DNA from: Candidatus Dechloromonas phosphoritropha
GTDB lineage: Bacteria; Pseudomonadota; Gammaproteobacteria; Burkholderiales; Rhodocyclaceae
DNA: 64,000 nt
Direction: 5' to 3'
Assembly: GCA_016722705.1 (NCBI GenBank)
Contig: JADKGN010000004.1
Location: forward strand, 1,550,001 to 1,614,000
Shown here: in pieces, positions 50,831-59,821 of the stretch
Layout: each line of letters starts with the position of its first letter
How positions within the stretch are numbered: the first letter of the stretch is position 1
Translations under genes and position numbers: made by a program
The notes under the pieces: generated by a model
What the model saw: the letters and a program-made list of their open reading frames with translations, nothing else
What the model was told of the DNA's origin: nothing
Database searches by the model: none

Positions 50831-51454
50831 CAGGCGCGCGCCGGAAACAGGCCTTGCGGCTTGAAGAACAGGATCGACGCCATCAGCAGGTAGATCATGA
50901 TCGACGCCAATGCCGGGCCGAGTGTTGCTGCTGCATCTGCCGGCAGTACGGCACGCAGCAGCGTCGGCAAAAGTGCGCGACCGAGCGTGTCGACCGTACC
51001 GACGATCAGTGCGCCAACGAGCGCCCCGCGAATCGAGCCGATAAAAGAAGCCACCGATCTCGACCGGCCCGGATAGCGCCTCCGGCGCATTAAGCATCAA
51101 CGGCTGGGCGCCCCAGATCATGCGCACGGCCTCGTTGGCGATCAGGATCAGCGCGAAAGTGGCGAGAACCTGCGACAGGTGATCGCGCTTATAAAGCTGA
51201 CGGAACAGCGACAGATCGAGCAGCAGCCCGAGCACGGCCGCTCCGGCCACCCCGACGGCGAGGCCAATCCAGAACGAATCAGCAGCCTGCGCTGCGGCAG
51301 CGACGAAGTAAGCGCCCACCATGTAGAGCGAGCCATGTGCCAAGTTGATGCAGTCCATGATGCCGAAGACGAGCGTCAACCCGGCAGCGAGCAGGAACAG
51401 CATGAGACCGAACTGCAGGCCGTTGAGGGCCTGCTCGAGAACCAGTTGGGTCAC
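50830..51454 (-). pseudogene. livH: LivH-like permease with internal deletion and frameshift
   Basis: The first about 135 codons from GTG 51454 (overlapping the livK stop as GTGA) are a normal LivH N-terminus (LEQALNGLQFGLMLFLLAAG, INLAHGSLYMVGAY). Around 51050 the sequence passes from VEIGGFFY directly into another frame that encodes the LivH C-terminus (GSIRGALVGALIVGTVDTLG to FFKPQGLFPARA). About 100 middle codons are missing. Confidence 0.85.
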
Positions 51455-52617
51455 TTCATCTGGCAGGCGGCTACGTAGGCGTCCGCGTGATTGGTGAAGA
51501 TCGTGCCCATCGTCTTGTTGGTGACGCGGCCGCTGGCGTCCTTGCCGATGACACGCAGGTAGTAATTCTGGATCGGGTAGTGGTTGGTGTTGAACTTGAA
51601 GTCACCGCGCACCGACTTGAAATGCTTGGACTTGAGCGCCTTGCGCAGGGCTGCCTTGTCCTCGACCTTGCCCTTCACGTCGCGCACGGCGCCGTCCATC
51701 ATCAAGGCGGCATCGTAGCCCTGCGAAGCATAGAGCGAAGGCAGGCGGCCGTATTCCTTCTGAAATTCAGCGACGAAGCGCTTGTTTTCCGGATTGTCCA
51801 AGTCATACGCCCAGTGCGATGAATTGAAGATGCCGATCATCGGCGCGCCGACCGCCTTGATCACATCCTCGTCGGCCGAAAAGCCGGGGGCGAAGAGCTG
51901 GGTATCGCGCGACAGGCCGGCGCTGACGAACTGCTTGACGAAATTGATGCCCATGCCGCCGGGTAGGAAGTAGAACAGCGCATCCGGCTTGAGCGAGCGG
52001 ATCTGCGCCAGTTCGGCGGCATAGTCGAGCTGGCCGAGCTTGGTATAGATCTCTTCGGTGATATAGCCCTTGTAATAGCGCTTGAAGCCGGACACCGCAT
52101 CCTTGCCGCCCGGATAGTTCGGGGTGGCGATCATGACATCCTTGTAGCCCTTTTCCTGGACGACCTTGCCGACGGTTTCATGCAGGTTGTCGTTCTGCCA
52201 GGCGACATTGAAGAAGAAGGGATTGCACTGCTCGCCGGCGAGTTGCGAAGGCCCGGCGTTAGCTGAAATGTAGAAGGTCTCGTTGTCGAAAACGGTCGGG
52301 CCGACCGCCAGCGTAATGTTGGAAAAGACGATGCCAGTCATGAAATCAACCTTGTCCTTTTTCAGGAACTTGTCGGCCGCCTGCTTGGCGATATCGGGAC
52401 TCTGCTGATCGTCGGCAACGATGACCTCGGCCGGCAGGCCGCCCAGCTCGCCGTTGAGCTACTTGATGGCCAGGTTGAAGCCGTCGCGGATATCGACGCC
52501 GAGCCCAGCACCCCGCCCGGAAAGCGTCGAAACGAAACCGACCTTGATCTTGTCGGCAGCGTGAACGGAACCGGCAAACAGCAAAGCGGCGGCAAGGGAA
52601 GTCAGGCGACGTGACAT
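51451..52617 (-). pseudogene. livK: LivK-like periplasmic amino-acid-binding protein with a nonsense codon
   Basis: From ATG 52617 the frame encodes a signal peptide (LTSLAAALLFAGSVHAADKI) and the start of a periplasmic binding protein (VGFVSTLSGRGAGLGVDIRD), ending at TAG 52461-52459 after NLAIK. Without a frame change it continues LNGELGGLPAEVIVADDQQS and through the rest of the domain to 51451. Homologues usually have glutamine here (CAG to TAG). The remainder is otherwise well conserved, so the mutation is probably recent. Confidence 0.88.
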
Positions 52618-52715
52618 CAAATTCTCCCGAGACAGTCGCAAAAGCCAGAATTGTAGCGCAGGAACAAGTACCTACCGACGCGGTCGACCGCCAAATTAGA
52701 GTATATTCGCGAACC

Positions 52716-53390
52716 ATGAAACCCGCTGTGATCCTCCTTTCCGGCGGACTCGATTCCGCTACCTGTCTCGCCCTCGCGCGTAGCCAGGGCTTTGCCTGCT
52801 ACTGCCTGTCCTTCGATTACGGCCAGCGCCACAGCGTCGAACTGCAGGCCGCCGAGCGGGTCGCCAAGGCCTGCGGCGCCAGCGAGCAGCGCACGATCAA
52901 TTTCGGGCTCAGCCAGTTCGGCGGTTCGGCGTTGACCGACACCACCATCGCGGTGCCGACTTCCGGCGTGCAGCCGGGCATCCCCGTCACCTACGTGCCG
53001 GCGCGCAACACCATCATGCTCTCGCTGGCGCTCGCATGGGCCGAAGTGCTCGGTAGCCGCGATATCTTCGTCGGCGTCAATGCCGTGGACTACTCGGGCT
53101 ATCCCGATTGCCGGCCCGAATACATCGCCGCCTTCGAGAAGATGGCCAACCTGGCGACGCGCGCCGGCGTCGAAGGTAACAGGCTATCGATTCACGCACC
53201 GCTGATGGCACTCTCCAAGGCCGAGATCATTCGCCTCGGTAGCAGCCTGGGCGTCGATTACAGCCTGACTGTTTCCTGCTACCAGGCCGACGCCAAAGGT
53301 CATGCCTGCGGCGTCTGCGATTCCTGCCGCCTGCGTGCCGAAGGCTTTGCCGGCGCCGGGGTTTCCGATCCTACCCATTATCTGGCCTGA
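52716..53390 (+). CDS. queC: 7-cyano-7-deazaguanine synthase QueC
   Basis: A 224-residue ATP-dependent enzyme turning 7-carboxy-7-deazaguanine into preQ0. The PP-loop is LLSGGLDSATCLAL and zinc is held by the C-terminal CYQADAKGHACGVCDSC set. The frame runs back to 52611, but MKPAVILLSGG at 52716 is the family start. It diverges from the livK remnant; their promoters share 98 bases. It works after QueE, encoded at 47.5 kb. Confidence 0.96.
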   Translation: MKPAVILLSGGLDSATCLALARSQGFACYCLSFDYGQRHSVELQAAERVAKACGASEQRTINFGLSQFGGSALTDTTIAVPTSGVQPGIPVTYVPARNTIMLSLALAWAEVLGSRDIFVGVNAVDYSGYPDCRPEYIAAFEKMANLATRAGVEGNRLSIHAPLMALSKAEIIRLGSSLGVDYSLTVSCYQADAKGHACGVCDSCRLRAEGFAGAGVSDPTHYLA

Positions 53391-53393
53391 CCC

Positions 53394-54389
53394 ATGTTGA
53401 CCGATACTCCCCGCCAAGTCCGTCACGTTGCTGCATGCGCCGGCCTGTCCCTGCTTCTCGCCGCGACCAGCGTCAACGCCGCGCCACCCGGCCTGGCGAT
53501 CGCGCTGAATTCTGTCGACGGCACAATCAGCCTGATCGATACGGAGACCTACAAGGTCATCGGCAAGGCGCCGGTATGCAAAGAGCCGCATCACCTGATG
53601 CCGACGCCGGACGACAAGTCGCTCATCGTCGCCTGCTCGGCGTCGAATCAGCTGGTGTTTTTCGACCCGCTGACCGGCAAGGAACAGCGGCGCATCCGCG
53701 ACATCTCCGACCCCTACCAGCTCGGCTATTCGCCTGACCGCAAGCTGTTCGTCGCAACCTCGCTGCGCCTCGACCGGGTCGATATCTACGACTCTGCGGA
53801 CTTCAAGCTCAAGGCTCGCTTGCACGCGCCGCGTACACCTTCGCACATGGCGTTCGATGCTGCTGGGGACTACGTCTTCATCACGCTGCAGGATTCCAAC
53901 GAAGTGATGGCAATCAACCTGAAAACGCTGAAGAAGGAATGGGTGATGCCGGTCGGCCCGACGCCGGCCGGGATCGTCATGTCGCCCGACAACCGCTACC
54001 TGTTGGTCGCGATCATGGGCGAGGGCTACGTCGAGGTTATCGACTGGCGAACGCAGAAAACCGTCAAGAAGATTCCCACCGATACGGCGGCCCATAACCT
54101 GCATCCACGTGGCGACGGCCGTCACTACTTCGTTTCCAATCGCGCCGTTAGCGGCGGCAGTATTTCGCTGCTCGATACCCAAACCATGACCGTCGTCGAA
54201 AAGTACGACGTTCCCGGCGGCCCCGACGATATGGAAGTACGCGCCGACGGCAAGGAGTTGTGGGCGACGGCACGCTTCGGCCGGCGCGTCCAGGTCATCG
54301 ACCTGACGACCAAAACGCTAAAGACTTCGATTCCGGTCGGCAGTTCGCCGCACGGGGTATTTTTCCTGAACCACGCGCCGCGCAAATGA
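53394..54389 (+). CDS. Secreted YVTN-type beta-propeller protein
   Basis: A 331-residue protein with a signal peptide (cleavage likely after VNAA near residue 28) and repeated propeller blades (IALNSVDGTISLIDTETYKV, PAGIVMSPDNRYLLVAIMGE, GKELWATARFGRRVQVIDL). Such propellers are periplasmic or surface proteins with binding or enzymatic roles. It starts three bases after queC and overlaps the deacetylase-like gene by four, forming one chain with the next two genes. Confidence 0.82.
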   Translation: MLTDTPRQVRHVAACAGLSLLLAATSVNAAPPGLAIALNSVDGTISLIDTETYKVIGKAPVCKEPHHLMPTPDDKSLIVACSASNQLVFFDPLTGKEQRRIRDISDPYQLGYSPDRKLFVATSLRLDRVDIYDSADFKLKARLHAPRTPSHMAFDAAGDYVFITLQDSNEVMAINLKTLKKEWVMPVGPTPAGIVMSPDNRYLLVAIMGEGYVEVIDWRTQKTVKKIPTDTAAHNLHPRGDGRHYFVSNRAVSGGSISLLDTQTMTVVEKYDVPGGPDDMEVRADGKELWATARFGRRVQVIDLTTKTLKTSIPVGSSPHGVFFLNHAPRK

Positions 54390-55135
54390 AAGCGATCCTC
54401 TTCACACCGGGCATCCTGCTCGCTGCTGCCATTGCCGTTGCAAGCGGCACGGCAAACGCTGCGTGCAGCGGCACCCTGTATCTGACTTTCGATACCGGCA
54501 ACATGCGGCATGCCGAACTGATTGCCGAGACGCTGGCGAAGCACCATGCCAAGGCAAGCTTTTTTGTCGCCAATGAAAAGACGCTGCGCGGCGATTATGC
54601 GCTCGATCAGAGTTGGGCTCCGTATTGGCAGGCGCGCGTCGCCGAGGGTCACGCGTTCGGCAGCCACACCTGGCGCCATGGCAGTTTTCGCAAGGATGAG
54701 GGCAAGCTGACCCAGTACCGCCTGATGGATGGCAAGGCCGTGCAGCTCGACGGCGATGCCATCTGCAGTGAAATCCGCCACTCCGACAGCCGTTTCAAGG
54801 AACTTACCGGACGCGCCCTGGATCCGCTGTGGCGCGCCCCCGGCGGACGCACGACGCCGCTGACGCTGAAGGCGGCGCAAGCCTGCGGTTACCACCATGT
54901 CGGCTGGGCACCGGCCGGCTTCCTTGGCGACGAACTGCCGTCGGATACCTATCCAAACGCGCTGTTGGTCGACCGCGCGCTGAAGAACCTGAAAGACGGC
55001 GACATCGTCATGGCGCACCTTGGCATCTGGTCGCGCAAGGATCCCTTCGCGCCGGCGCTCGATGAATTGCTCGGCAAACTCGAAGCCCGTGGCTTCTGCT
55101 TCGCCACGCTGGCATCGGCCCGTAAAGCTGACTGA
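54386..55135 (+). CDS. Polysaccharide deacetylase-like (NodB) protein, altered metal site
   Basis: A 249-residue exported protein (signal peptide to about ANAACSG). NodB motif 1 reads YLTFDTGNMRHAEL: the catalytic-base aspartate is kept but the second aspartate, normally a metal ligand (TFDDG), is threonine. Motif 2 is GSHTWRHGS with both histidines, motif 3 WRAPGGRT, and DGDIVMAHL fits motif 5-like sequence. It may use an altered metal site or only bind sugar polymers. It overlaps the propeller gene (ATGA) and lies six bases before the hydroxylase. Confidence 0.82.
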   Translation: MKAILFTPGILLAAAIAVASGTANAACSGTLYLTFDTGNMRHAELIAETLAKHHAKASFFVANEKTLRGDYALDQSWAPYWQARVAEGHAFGSHTWRHGSFRKDEGKLTQYRLMDGKAVQLDGDAICSEIRHSDSRFKELTGRALDPLWRAPGGRTTPLTLKAAQACGYHHVGWAPAGFLGDELPSDTYPNALLVDRALKNLKDGDIVMAHLGIWSRKDPFAPALDELLGKLEARGFCFATLASARKAD

Positions 55136-55141
55136 GGAAGC

Positions 55142-56119
55142 ATGTTCCAGGGTTTCCTCGACATCTTCGTGCGGGTCCAGGGGTGGCTGCTCGATTATGT
55201 CGTCCAGCCACCCCTGCTGCTACTGGGGCTGGGCAGTCTTGTCGAACCGGCTTTCGACGGTATCGAATTCTTCCTCTACGGCGTGCTCCAGTTGAGCGTT
55301 GCCTACCTGCTGCTGCGCCCGCTGGAATATTTCCGGCCGATCGAAGACTGGCCCGATCGCAAGGCGGTACGCGTCGATGTGCTCTACACCTTTCTCGATC
55401 GCCTGGGCGTCGTTCCGCTGGCCGTTTTCGCGCTGCTCAGCCCTTTCATCATGAATCTCGAAGGCTGGCTGCGCTTCCACGACATTATGCCGCGCCAGTT
55501 GGAGGACTTGTTTCCGGCGCTGGAAACATATCCGCTAGCGAGTTTCATCGTTTATCTGGGCATCCTCGATTTTGCCGAGTACTGGCGCCATCGCCTGTCG
55601 CACACTCTTCGCTGGTGGTGGGCGCTGCATGCGATCCACCACAGTCAGCGCCAGATGTCGCTGTGGACAGACAGCCGCAACCATCTGCTCGACGACCTGA
55701 TCGGCGGCGCCTGGTTTTCGGTAATCGCGCTGTTCATCGGCGTGCCACCCGGCCAGTTCATCGGACTTATGGTAGCGATCCGCATCGTTGAAAATCTTTC
55801 GCACGTGAATGCTCGCCTGAGTTTCGGCTGGCTCGGCGAACGCCTGCTGGTCAGCCCCCGTTACCACCGCTGGCACCACGCCGTCGATCTGCCCGCCGGC
55901 AGGCAATATCGTTACGGATGCAATTTCGCCATCCTGTTCCCGATCTGGGACCGTTTGTTCGGCAGCCAGTATCTCGGCGCGGGTCTGCCGGCCACCGGTG
56001 TCCACTCGCCAGCGCTCGCGTCACCCGAACATGCCGATCATTTCTGGGTCCAGCAGAAGGACGGAATCATCGGGCTGGCCGTAGCGCTCAAGGTATTACT
56101 AAAGCCACAACGGCGCTGA
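55142..56119 (+). CDS. Sterol desaturase/fatty-acid hydroxylase family membrane protein
   Basis: A 325-residue integral membrane di-iron enzyme. The histidine boxes are HRLSH (near residue 148), HAIHH (near 164) and YHRWHHA (near 241), with N-terminal membrane segments. It would hydroxylate a lipid, but the substrate (fatty acid, hopanoid or ornithine lipid) is unknown. GAGGAAGC precedes the ATG. Together with the deacetylase-like and propeller genes it suggests envelope modification. Confidence 0.87.
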   Translation: MFQGFLDIFVRVQGWLLDYVVQPPLLLLGLGSLVEPAFDGIEFFLYGVLQLSVAYLLLRPLEYFRPIEDWPDRKAVRVDVLYTFLDRLGVVPLAVFALLSPFIMNLEGWLRFHDIMPRQLEDLFPALETYPLASFIVYLGILDFAEYWRHRLSHTLRWWWALHAIHHSQRQMSLWTDSRNHLLDDLIGGAWFSVIALFIGVPPGQFIGLMVAIRIVENLSHVNARLSFGWLGERLLVSPRYHRWHHAVDLPAGRQYRYGCNFAILFPIWDRLFGSQYLGAGLPATGVHSPALASPEHADHFWVQQKDGIIGLAVALKVLLKPQRR

Positions 56120-56122
56120 AGC

Positions 56123-56344
56123 TCAGCGCTCGTCGTCTTCCTTCAGCTTCTCGATCACCAGCGGAAAAGCTCCCGACCCGATCAGCGCGGCGGCCGAGAC
56201 GATCAAGGCCAGTCCCGCCATCGGGTCGTCGAGAACGGGATGCACGACTGCTCCGAAGCCAACGATGCTGATCAGTCCGGGGATGGCGCAGAGAACGCCA
56301 AGTGCGGTGAGAACGATGAACGAGAATGGATAGCGGCGCATCAT
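56123..56344 (-). CDS. Small two-helix membrane protein
   Basis: A 73-residue protein with two hydrophobic segments (FIVLTALGVLCAIPGLISIV and LALIVSAAALIGSGAFPLVI) and an acidic tail (EKLKEDDER). No family recognised. It converges with the hydroxylase gene and follows the methyltransferase by 24 bases, so it may be cotranscribed with it. Confidence 0.6.
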   Translation of the reverse strand: MMRRYPFSFIVLTALGVLCAIPGLISIVGFGAVVHPVLDDPMAGLALIVSAAALIGSGAFPLVIEKLKEDDER

Positions 56345-56368
56345 GTGGCTAGGAGAGAAGAGGTAGCA

Positions 56369-57526
56369 TTACAGGCGCTGGCTCTGGTCGCCGGCGGCAA
56401 ACCCGAGCAACGGACGGGCGATGCCGCGGCCGATGGCAATGACCTTGAACAGCTCACCCATCTCGTGCGGCATCAACATTTTGTTGATGGCACCGCTGGC
56501 GCGGATGTATTCGGAAGTTCCCGGCTGCTCCCTGGCCAGCAGGTCGAGGATGCCGCAGTTGAGCAGGAACCGGCCCTGGCTGGTGTACCCGAGCAAATCG
56601 AGTCCGCTGGAATCGGCGGCGGCAATGATTGCCGTGAAATCGACGTGGACCGTGACGTCCTGCAATCCTGGAAGAAAAAATGGATCGGGATGCGAATGAT
56701 GTCGGTAATGACACATCAGGGTTCCGCGCCCCCGCTGCTGATGGTAGAACTCGCGGCGCGGAAATCCGTAGTCGATCAGCAGCAGCGCGCCGCAGCGCAG
56801 GCGACAGCCCCATTCAGCAACCCAGGCGCGCGCCGCGAGGCCGATCTCGCTCTCGTAACCCGGCGGCAGGGTGCACTGGGCACCGATCTCTCCGGCAGCC
56901 GCCAGAAGGGCGCCCGTCGCCGGTCGCTCGTGCCAGGCGAAACCGCCCGTCTCGACCAAACAGACACCGCGCTCAAAGACGCCATCTTCCCGCCAGGCAA
57001 CGACATGGGCTGGCATCGCGTCGAGCAGTTCATTGGCCACGACGACTCCCGAGAAAGCTTCCGGAAGACGGTCCAGCCAATGCACGCGGGACAGCAGATG
57101 CGGTGCGGCGGACGCCAGCGTCGCCTGCTGGCGCTCGCGCAGGTCGGCGGACAGATCGAGGATTCCATAACGCTCCGGCAGCCTTCCGAGCGCCTCGAGT
57201 TCGAGCAGCAAGTCAGCCGCCAGCCGCCCGGAGCCAGCGCCGACTTCGAGCAGCAGCGGCTGCGAAACTTCCATCACCTGAGCGACTTGGCGTGCCAGCG
57301 TGCGCCCGAAGAATCCGCTCATCTCGGGCGCGGTGACGAAATCGCCGGCCGCCCCGAATTTCCGCGCCCCCGCCGAGTAATAGCCAAGGCCCGGCGCGTA
57401 GAGCGCCAGTTCCATGAAGCGTACGAACGGGATCCAGCCACCCCGCGTGGCTATTTCGCGGCTAATTGCGGTGACCAGTTCCCTGGAGTGGGCAGAGGCT
57501 TCGGGGGAAGGCGACGGGAGGTTCAT
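56369..57526 (-). CDS. SAM-dependent methyltransferase of the MidA/NDUFAF7 (DUF185) family
   Basis: A 385-residue protein with the AdoMet loop LLEVGAGSGRLAADLL, the N-terminal FMELALYAPGLGYYSAG and the VVVANELLDAMPAHVV motif, all diagnostic of DUF185. Mitochondrial NDUFAF7 dimethylates an arginine in complex I; bacterial targets are not established. Start at 57526 (MNLPSPSPEASAHSREL). It diverges from ttcA. Confidence 0.88.
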   Translation of the reverse strand: MNLPSPSPEASAHSRELVTAISREIATRGGWIPFVRFMELALYAPGLGYYSAGARKFGAAGDFVTAPEMSGFFGRTLARQVAQVMEVSQPLLLEVGAGSGRLAADLLLELEALGRLPERYGILDLSADLRERQQATLASAAPHLLSRVHWLDRLPEAFSGVVVANELLDAMPAHVVAWREDGVFERGVCLVETGGFAWHERPATGALLAAAGEIGAQCTLPPGYESEIGLAARAWVAEWGCRLRCGALLLIDYGFPRREFYHQQRGRGTLMCHYRHHSHPDPFFLPGLQDVTVHVDFTAIIAAADSSGLDLLGYTSQGRFLLNCGILDLLAREQPGTSEYIRASGAINKMLMPHEMGELFKVIAIGRGIARPLLGFAAGDQSQRL

Positions 57527-57651
57527 CGATGTTCCGGAAAGGCGCCGATTTTAGCCGGCAATGAAGACGATTGCCCGAAGATTCCGGGCGTATCGGGGTA
57601 AACTTCGCCCTTTTTCTGCGGTCGACCGCAGAAGGCTCAACAAGGTCCGCC

Positions 57652-58605
57652 ATGGAAATCTCGAATACCCTGCAGAAACTGAGAAAATTTCTTGAAGGTC
57701 GCGTCGGCAAAGCCATCATCGACTACAACATGATCGAGGACGGCGACACCATTCTGGTCTGCATCTCCGGCGGCAAGGACTCATACACCCTTCTCGACAT
57801 GCTGCTCGCCATGCAGAAGCGGGCGCCCGTGGGATTCCGGCTGATCGCCATGAATCTCGACCAGAAGCAGCCGGGCTTTCCGGCCGAAGTCCTGCCGCGC
57901 TATCTGGCCGGTCTGGGAATCGATTACCGGATCGTCGAGGCCGATACCTATTCGATCGTCAAGGAAAAGATCCCCGCAGGCAAAACCACCTGCTCGCTGT
58001 GCTCGCGACTGCGCCGCGGGATCATCTACCGGACCGCGAAGGAACTCGGTGCGAACAAGATCGCGCTTGGTCATCACCGGGATGACATGGTGCACACACT
58101 GTTCCTCAACATGCTGTTCGGCGGCAAGCTGAAAGCGATGCCGCCCAAGTTGGTCACCGATGACGGGGCGCATGTCGTGATCCGGCCGCTCGCCTATTGC
58201 TCGGAGAAGGATATCGCGCGCTTCGCGCGCGGCATGGAGTACCCAATCATTCCCTGCAACCTCTGCGGTTCGCAGGGCAACTTGCAGCGCCAGAAGATCC
58301 GCGAAATGATGGAGGATTGGGATCGTCGCTACCCCGGACGTACCGAGTCGGTGTTTACGGCCATGCAGAACATCCTGCCGTCGCATCTGGCCGACAATGC
58401 GCAATTCGATTTCCGCGGCCTCACTCTGGCGACACCGGTGGAGGAGGGCGATATCGCCTTCGATCCGCCCGAATTGATCGGAAATTCAAAGACTCGTGAA
58501 TTACTTAACATGCCGGAATCCAGGTCAGGCTCGATACTGTCAGCCATAGTCACCAAAGGAGATTTCCAAAATGGCACACCCGGCGAGCAATGCCTTCCTT
58601 CCTGA
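57652..58605 (+). CDS. ttcA: tRNA 2-thiocytidine synthetase TtcA
   Basis: A 317-residue iron-sulfur enzyme that thiolates C32 of certain tRNAs. The PP-loop CISGGKDSYTLLD is near residue 40, and the two CxxC pairs (TTCSLCSRLR and PCNLCGSQGN) bind the cluster. The frame extends to 57571, but MEISNTLQKLRKF at 57652 is the normal start. The C-terminal 20 residues overlap the next gene's ribosome site and start, and look like an extension. Confidence 0.95.
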   Translation: MEISNTLQKLRKFLEGRVGKAIIDYNMIEDGDTILVCISGGKDSYTLLDMLLAMQKRAPVGFRLIAMNLDQKQPGFPAEVLPRYLAGLGIDYRIVEADTYSIVKEKIPAGKTTCSLCSRLRRGIIYRTAKELGANKIALGHHRDDMVHTLFLNMLFGGKLKAMPPKLVTDDGAHVVIRPLAYCSEKDIARFARGMEYPIIPCNLCGSQGNLQRQKIREMMEDWDRRYPGRTESVFTAMQNILPSHLADNAQFDFRGLTLATPVEEGDIAFDPPELIGNSKTRELLNMPESRSGSILSAIVTKGDFQNGTPGEQCLPS

Positions 58606-59602
58606 TCTTCCCTGTTCGACTCCGCCTCATAATGCGATAATCGAGCCTTTGAAATTGATCCTGTCTTCGATGAGTAAAGCGCAAAGCAAAGTGTTTGCCA
58701 TGTTCGCCGACGTATCGGGAAGCGCCCGTCTTTTCCAGCGCATCGGAGACACCGAAGCCGCCTACGCCGTCGAACGGTGCGTGAAACGCATGGAACGCTC
58801 GATTGCGGGCTACCGCGGTCAGACGTTAAAGATCTCGGGCGGCGAACTTGTGGCCGCTTTCGAATCGGCGGAAGACGCCTGTCGGGCGGCCATCAACATG
58901 CAATTGCGCGTATCCAAGCTACCCCCGGTTTCCGGACTCAAGCTCACCATCCGCATCGGCCTGCATTTCGGGGTGATCGACTGGGGCGGTGGCATCCCGA
59001 GCGAGAAGATCGTTACCGTCGCGAAAAACAAGGCGGTTACCGGCGCCAGAAACATTGCCGGGCTGGCACGCATTGACCAGATCGTCGCCAGTTCGCCGTT
59101 GATCCGTGAACTTCCGAAGCGCAGTGCCATCCTCAGCCGAGTGATGGCGGATCTGGGGCGTCTCAACGAGGGCGACAAGAGTTTCGATCTTTCCGAAGTG
59201 GATTGGCAGACCCACGACGAACAGCATCCGGAACATGGTTTGATCATGGATCCGACACCCAGCCAGCTTCTTGCCGACGTCGATCGCCTGTGCATCCGTT
59301 ACCGTGGAAATGCGTTCCTGCTCGACGAGAAGTCTCCCTTGCTGACTCTGGGACGCAGCCCGGGCAACAAGCTGCTGATTATCGACCACAAAGCCTCGCG
59401 GACCCATGGCCGCATCGAACTGCGGACAGACAGTTACTTTTACATTGATAGCAGCACCAACGGAAGCTATGTCAGCCTGGGCACAGAGAAGGAGATCCTG
59501 GTCCGGCGCGGGGAAATCGAACTTAAGGGCAGTGGCCGCTTATGTTTTGGCACATCGGGCCAAGATCCCAAGGCCGATTGCGCCGAATTCGAACATCTCT
59601 AG
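58571..59602 (+). CDS. Class III nucleotide cyclase-like protein with C-terminal FHA domain
   Basis: A 343-residue protein. The cyclase-like domain covers residues about 40-200: the first metal site FADVSGSARLF is intact, but the second, normally GDE, reads SGGELVAAF, so metal binding is doubtful. Residues about 250-335 form a phosphothreonine-binding FHA domain (LTLGRSPGNKLLI, SRTHGRIEL, DSSTNGSYV). It may be a signalling receptor without cyclase activity. ATG 58571 has AAAGGAG eight bases upstream and overlaps ttcA by 35 bases; ATG 58670 (MSKAQSKVFAMF) is an alternative lacking a ribosome site. Confidence 0.82.
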   Translation: MAHPASNAFLPDLPCSTPPHNAIIEPLKLILSSMSKAQSKVFAMFADVSGSARLFQRIGDTEAAYAVERCVKRMERSIAGYRGQTLKISGGELVAAFESAEDACRAAINMQLRVSKLPPVSGLKLTIRIGLHFGVIDWGGGIPSEKIVTVAKNKAVTGARNIAGLARIDQIVASSPLIRELPKRSAILSRVMADLGRLNEGDKSFDLSEVDWQTHDEQHPEHGLIMDPTPSQLLADVDRLCIRYRGNAFLLDEKSPLLTLGRSPGNKLLIIDHKASRTHGRIELRTDSYFYIDSSTNGSYVSLGTEKEILVRRGEIELKGSGRLCFGTSGQDPKADCAEFEHL

Positions 59603-59619
59603 GAAAGCGCGAATTCATT

Positions 59620-59643
59620 AACGGCCACCCGAGGGTGGCCGTT
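59620..59643. terminator. Hairpin terminator between the FHA protein gene and the PsiF-like gene
   Basis: AACGGCCACC at 59620-59629 pairs with GGTGGCCGTT at 59634-59643, loop CGAG. It lies between convergent genes and may act in both directions; there is no clear T-run. Confidence 0.6.
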
Positions 59644-59671
59644 GCGGTCGACGCCGGAAACGACAGCGAAA

Positions 59672-59821
59672 TCAGTTGGCTGCGTGAGCGTCAGCCACGC
59701 ACTTCTTCATGAAACTGTCCTTGGCCGCGCCCGCCAGCCTTTTGTCGGCGGCTCTGGCCGCGTAGTCGTCGGCGGCATGCACGAAGGATGCGGCTAAGGC
59801 TGCGATCAGCAAGGCAATCAA
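59672..59821 (-). CDS. Small exported PsiF-repeat-like protein
   Basis: A 49-residue frame beginning at TTG 59821, which overlaps the hprK stop as TTGA. It has a short signal-like stretch (ALLIAALAASFVHA) and a mature part with RAADKRLAGAAKDSFMKKC, resembling the PsiF repeat. It is preceded by GAAGAAGG, the end of hprK. PsiF-type proteins are periplasmic and of unknown function. An in-frame stop lies just upstream, so the start must be here or later. Confidence 0.62.
   Translation of the reverse strand: MIALLIAALAASFVHAADDYAARAADKRLAGAAKDSFMKKCVADAHAAN

Noticed and set aside
56240..57601. 453-codon plus-strand frame opposite the MidA-type gene
   Set aside because: Antisense shadow; the minus strand has the AdoMet loop and conserved DUF185 motifs.
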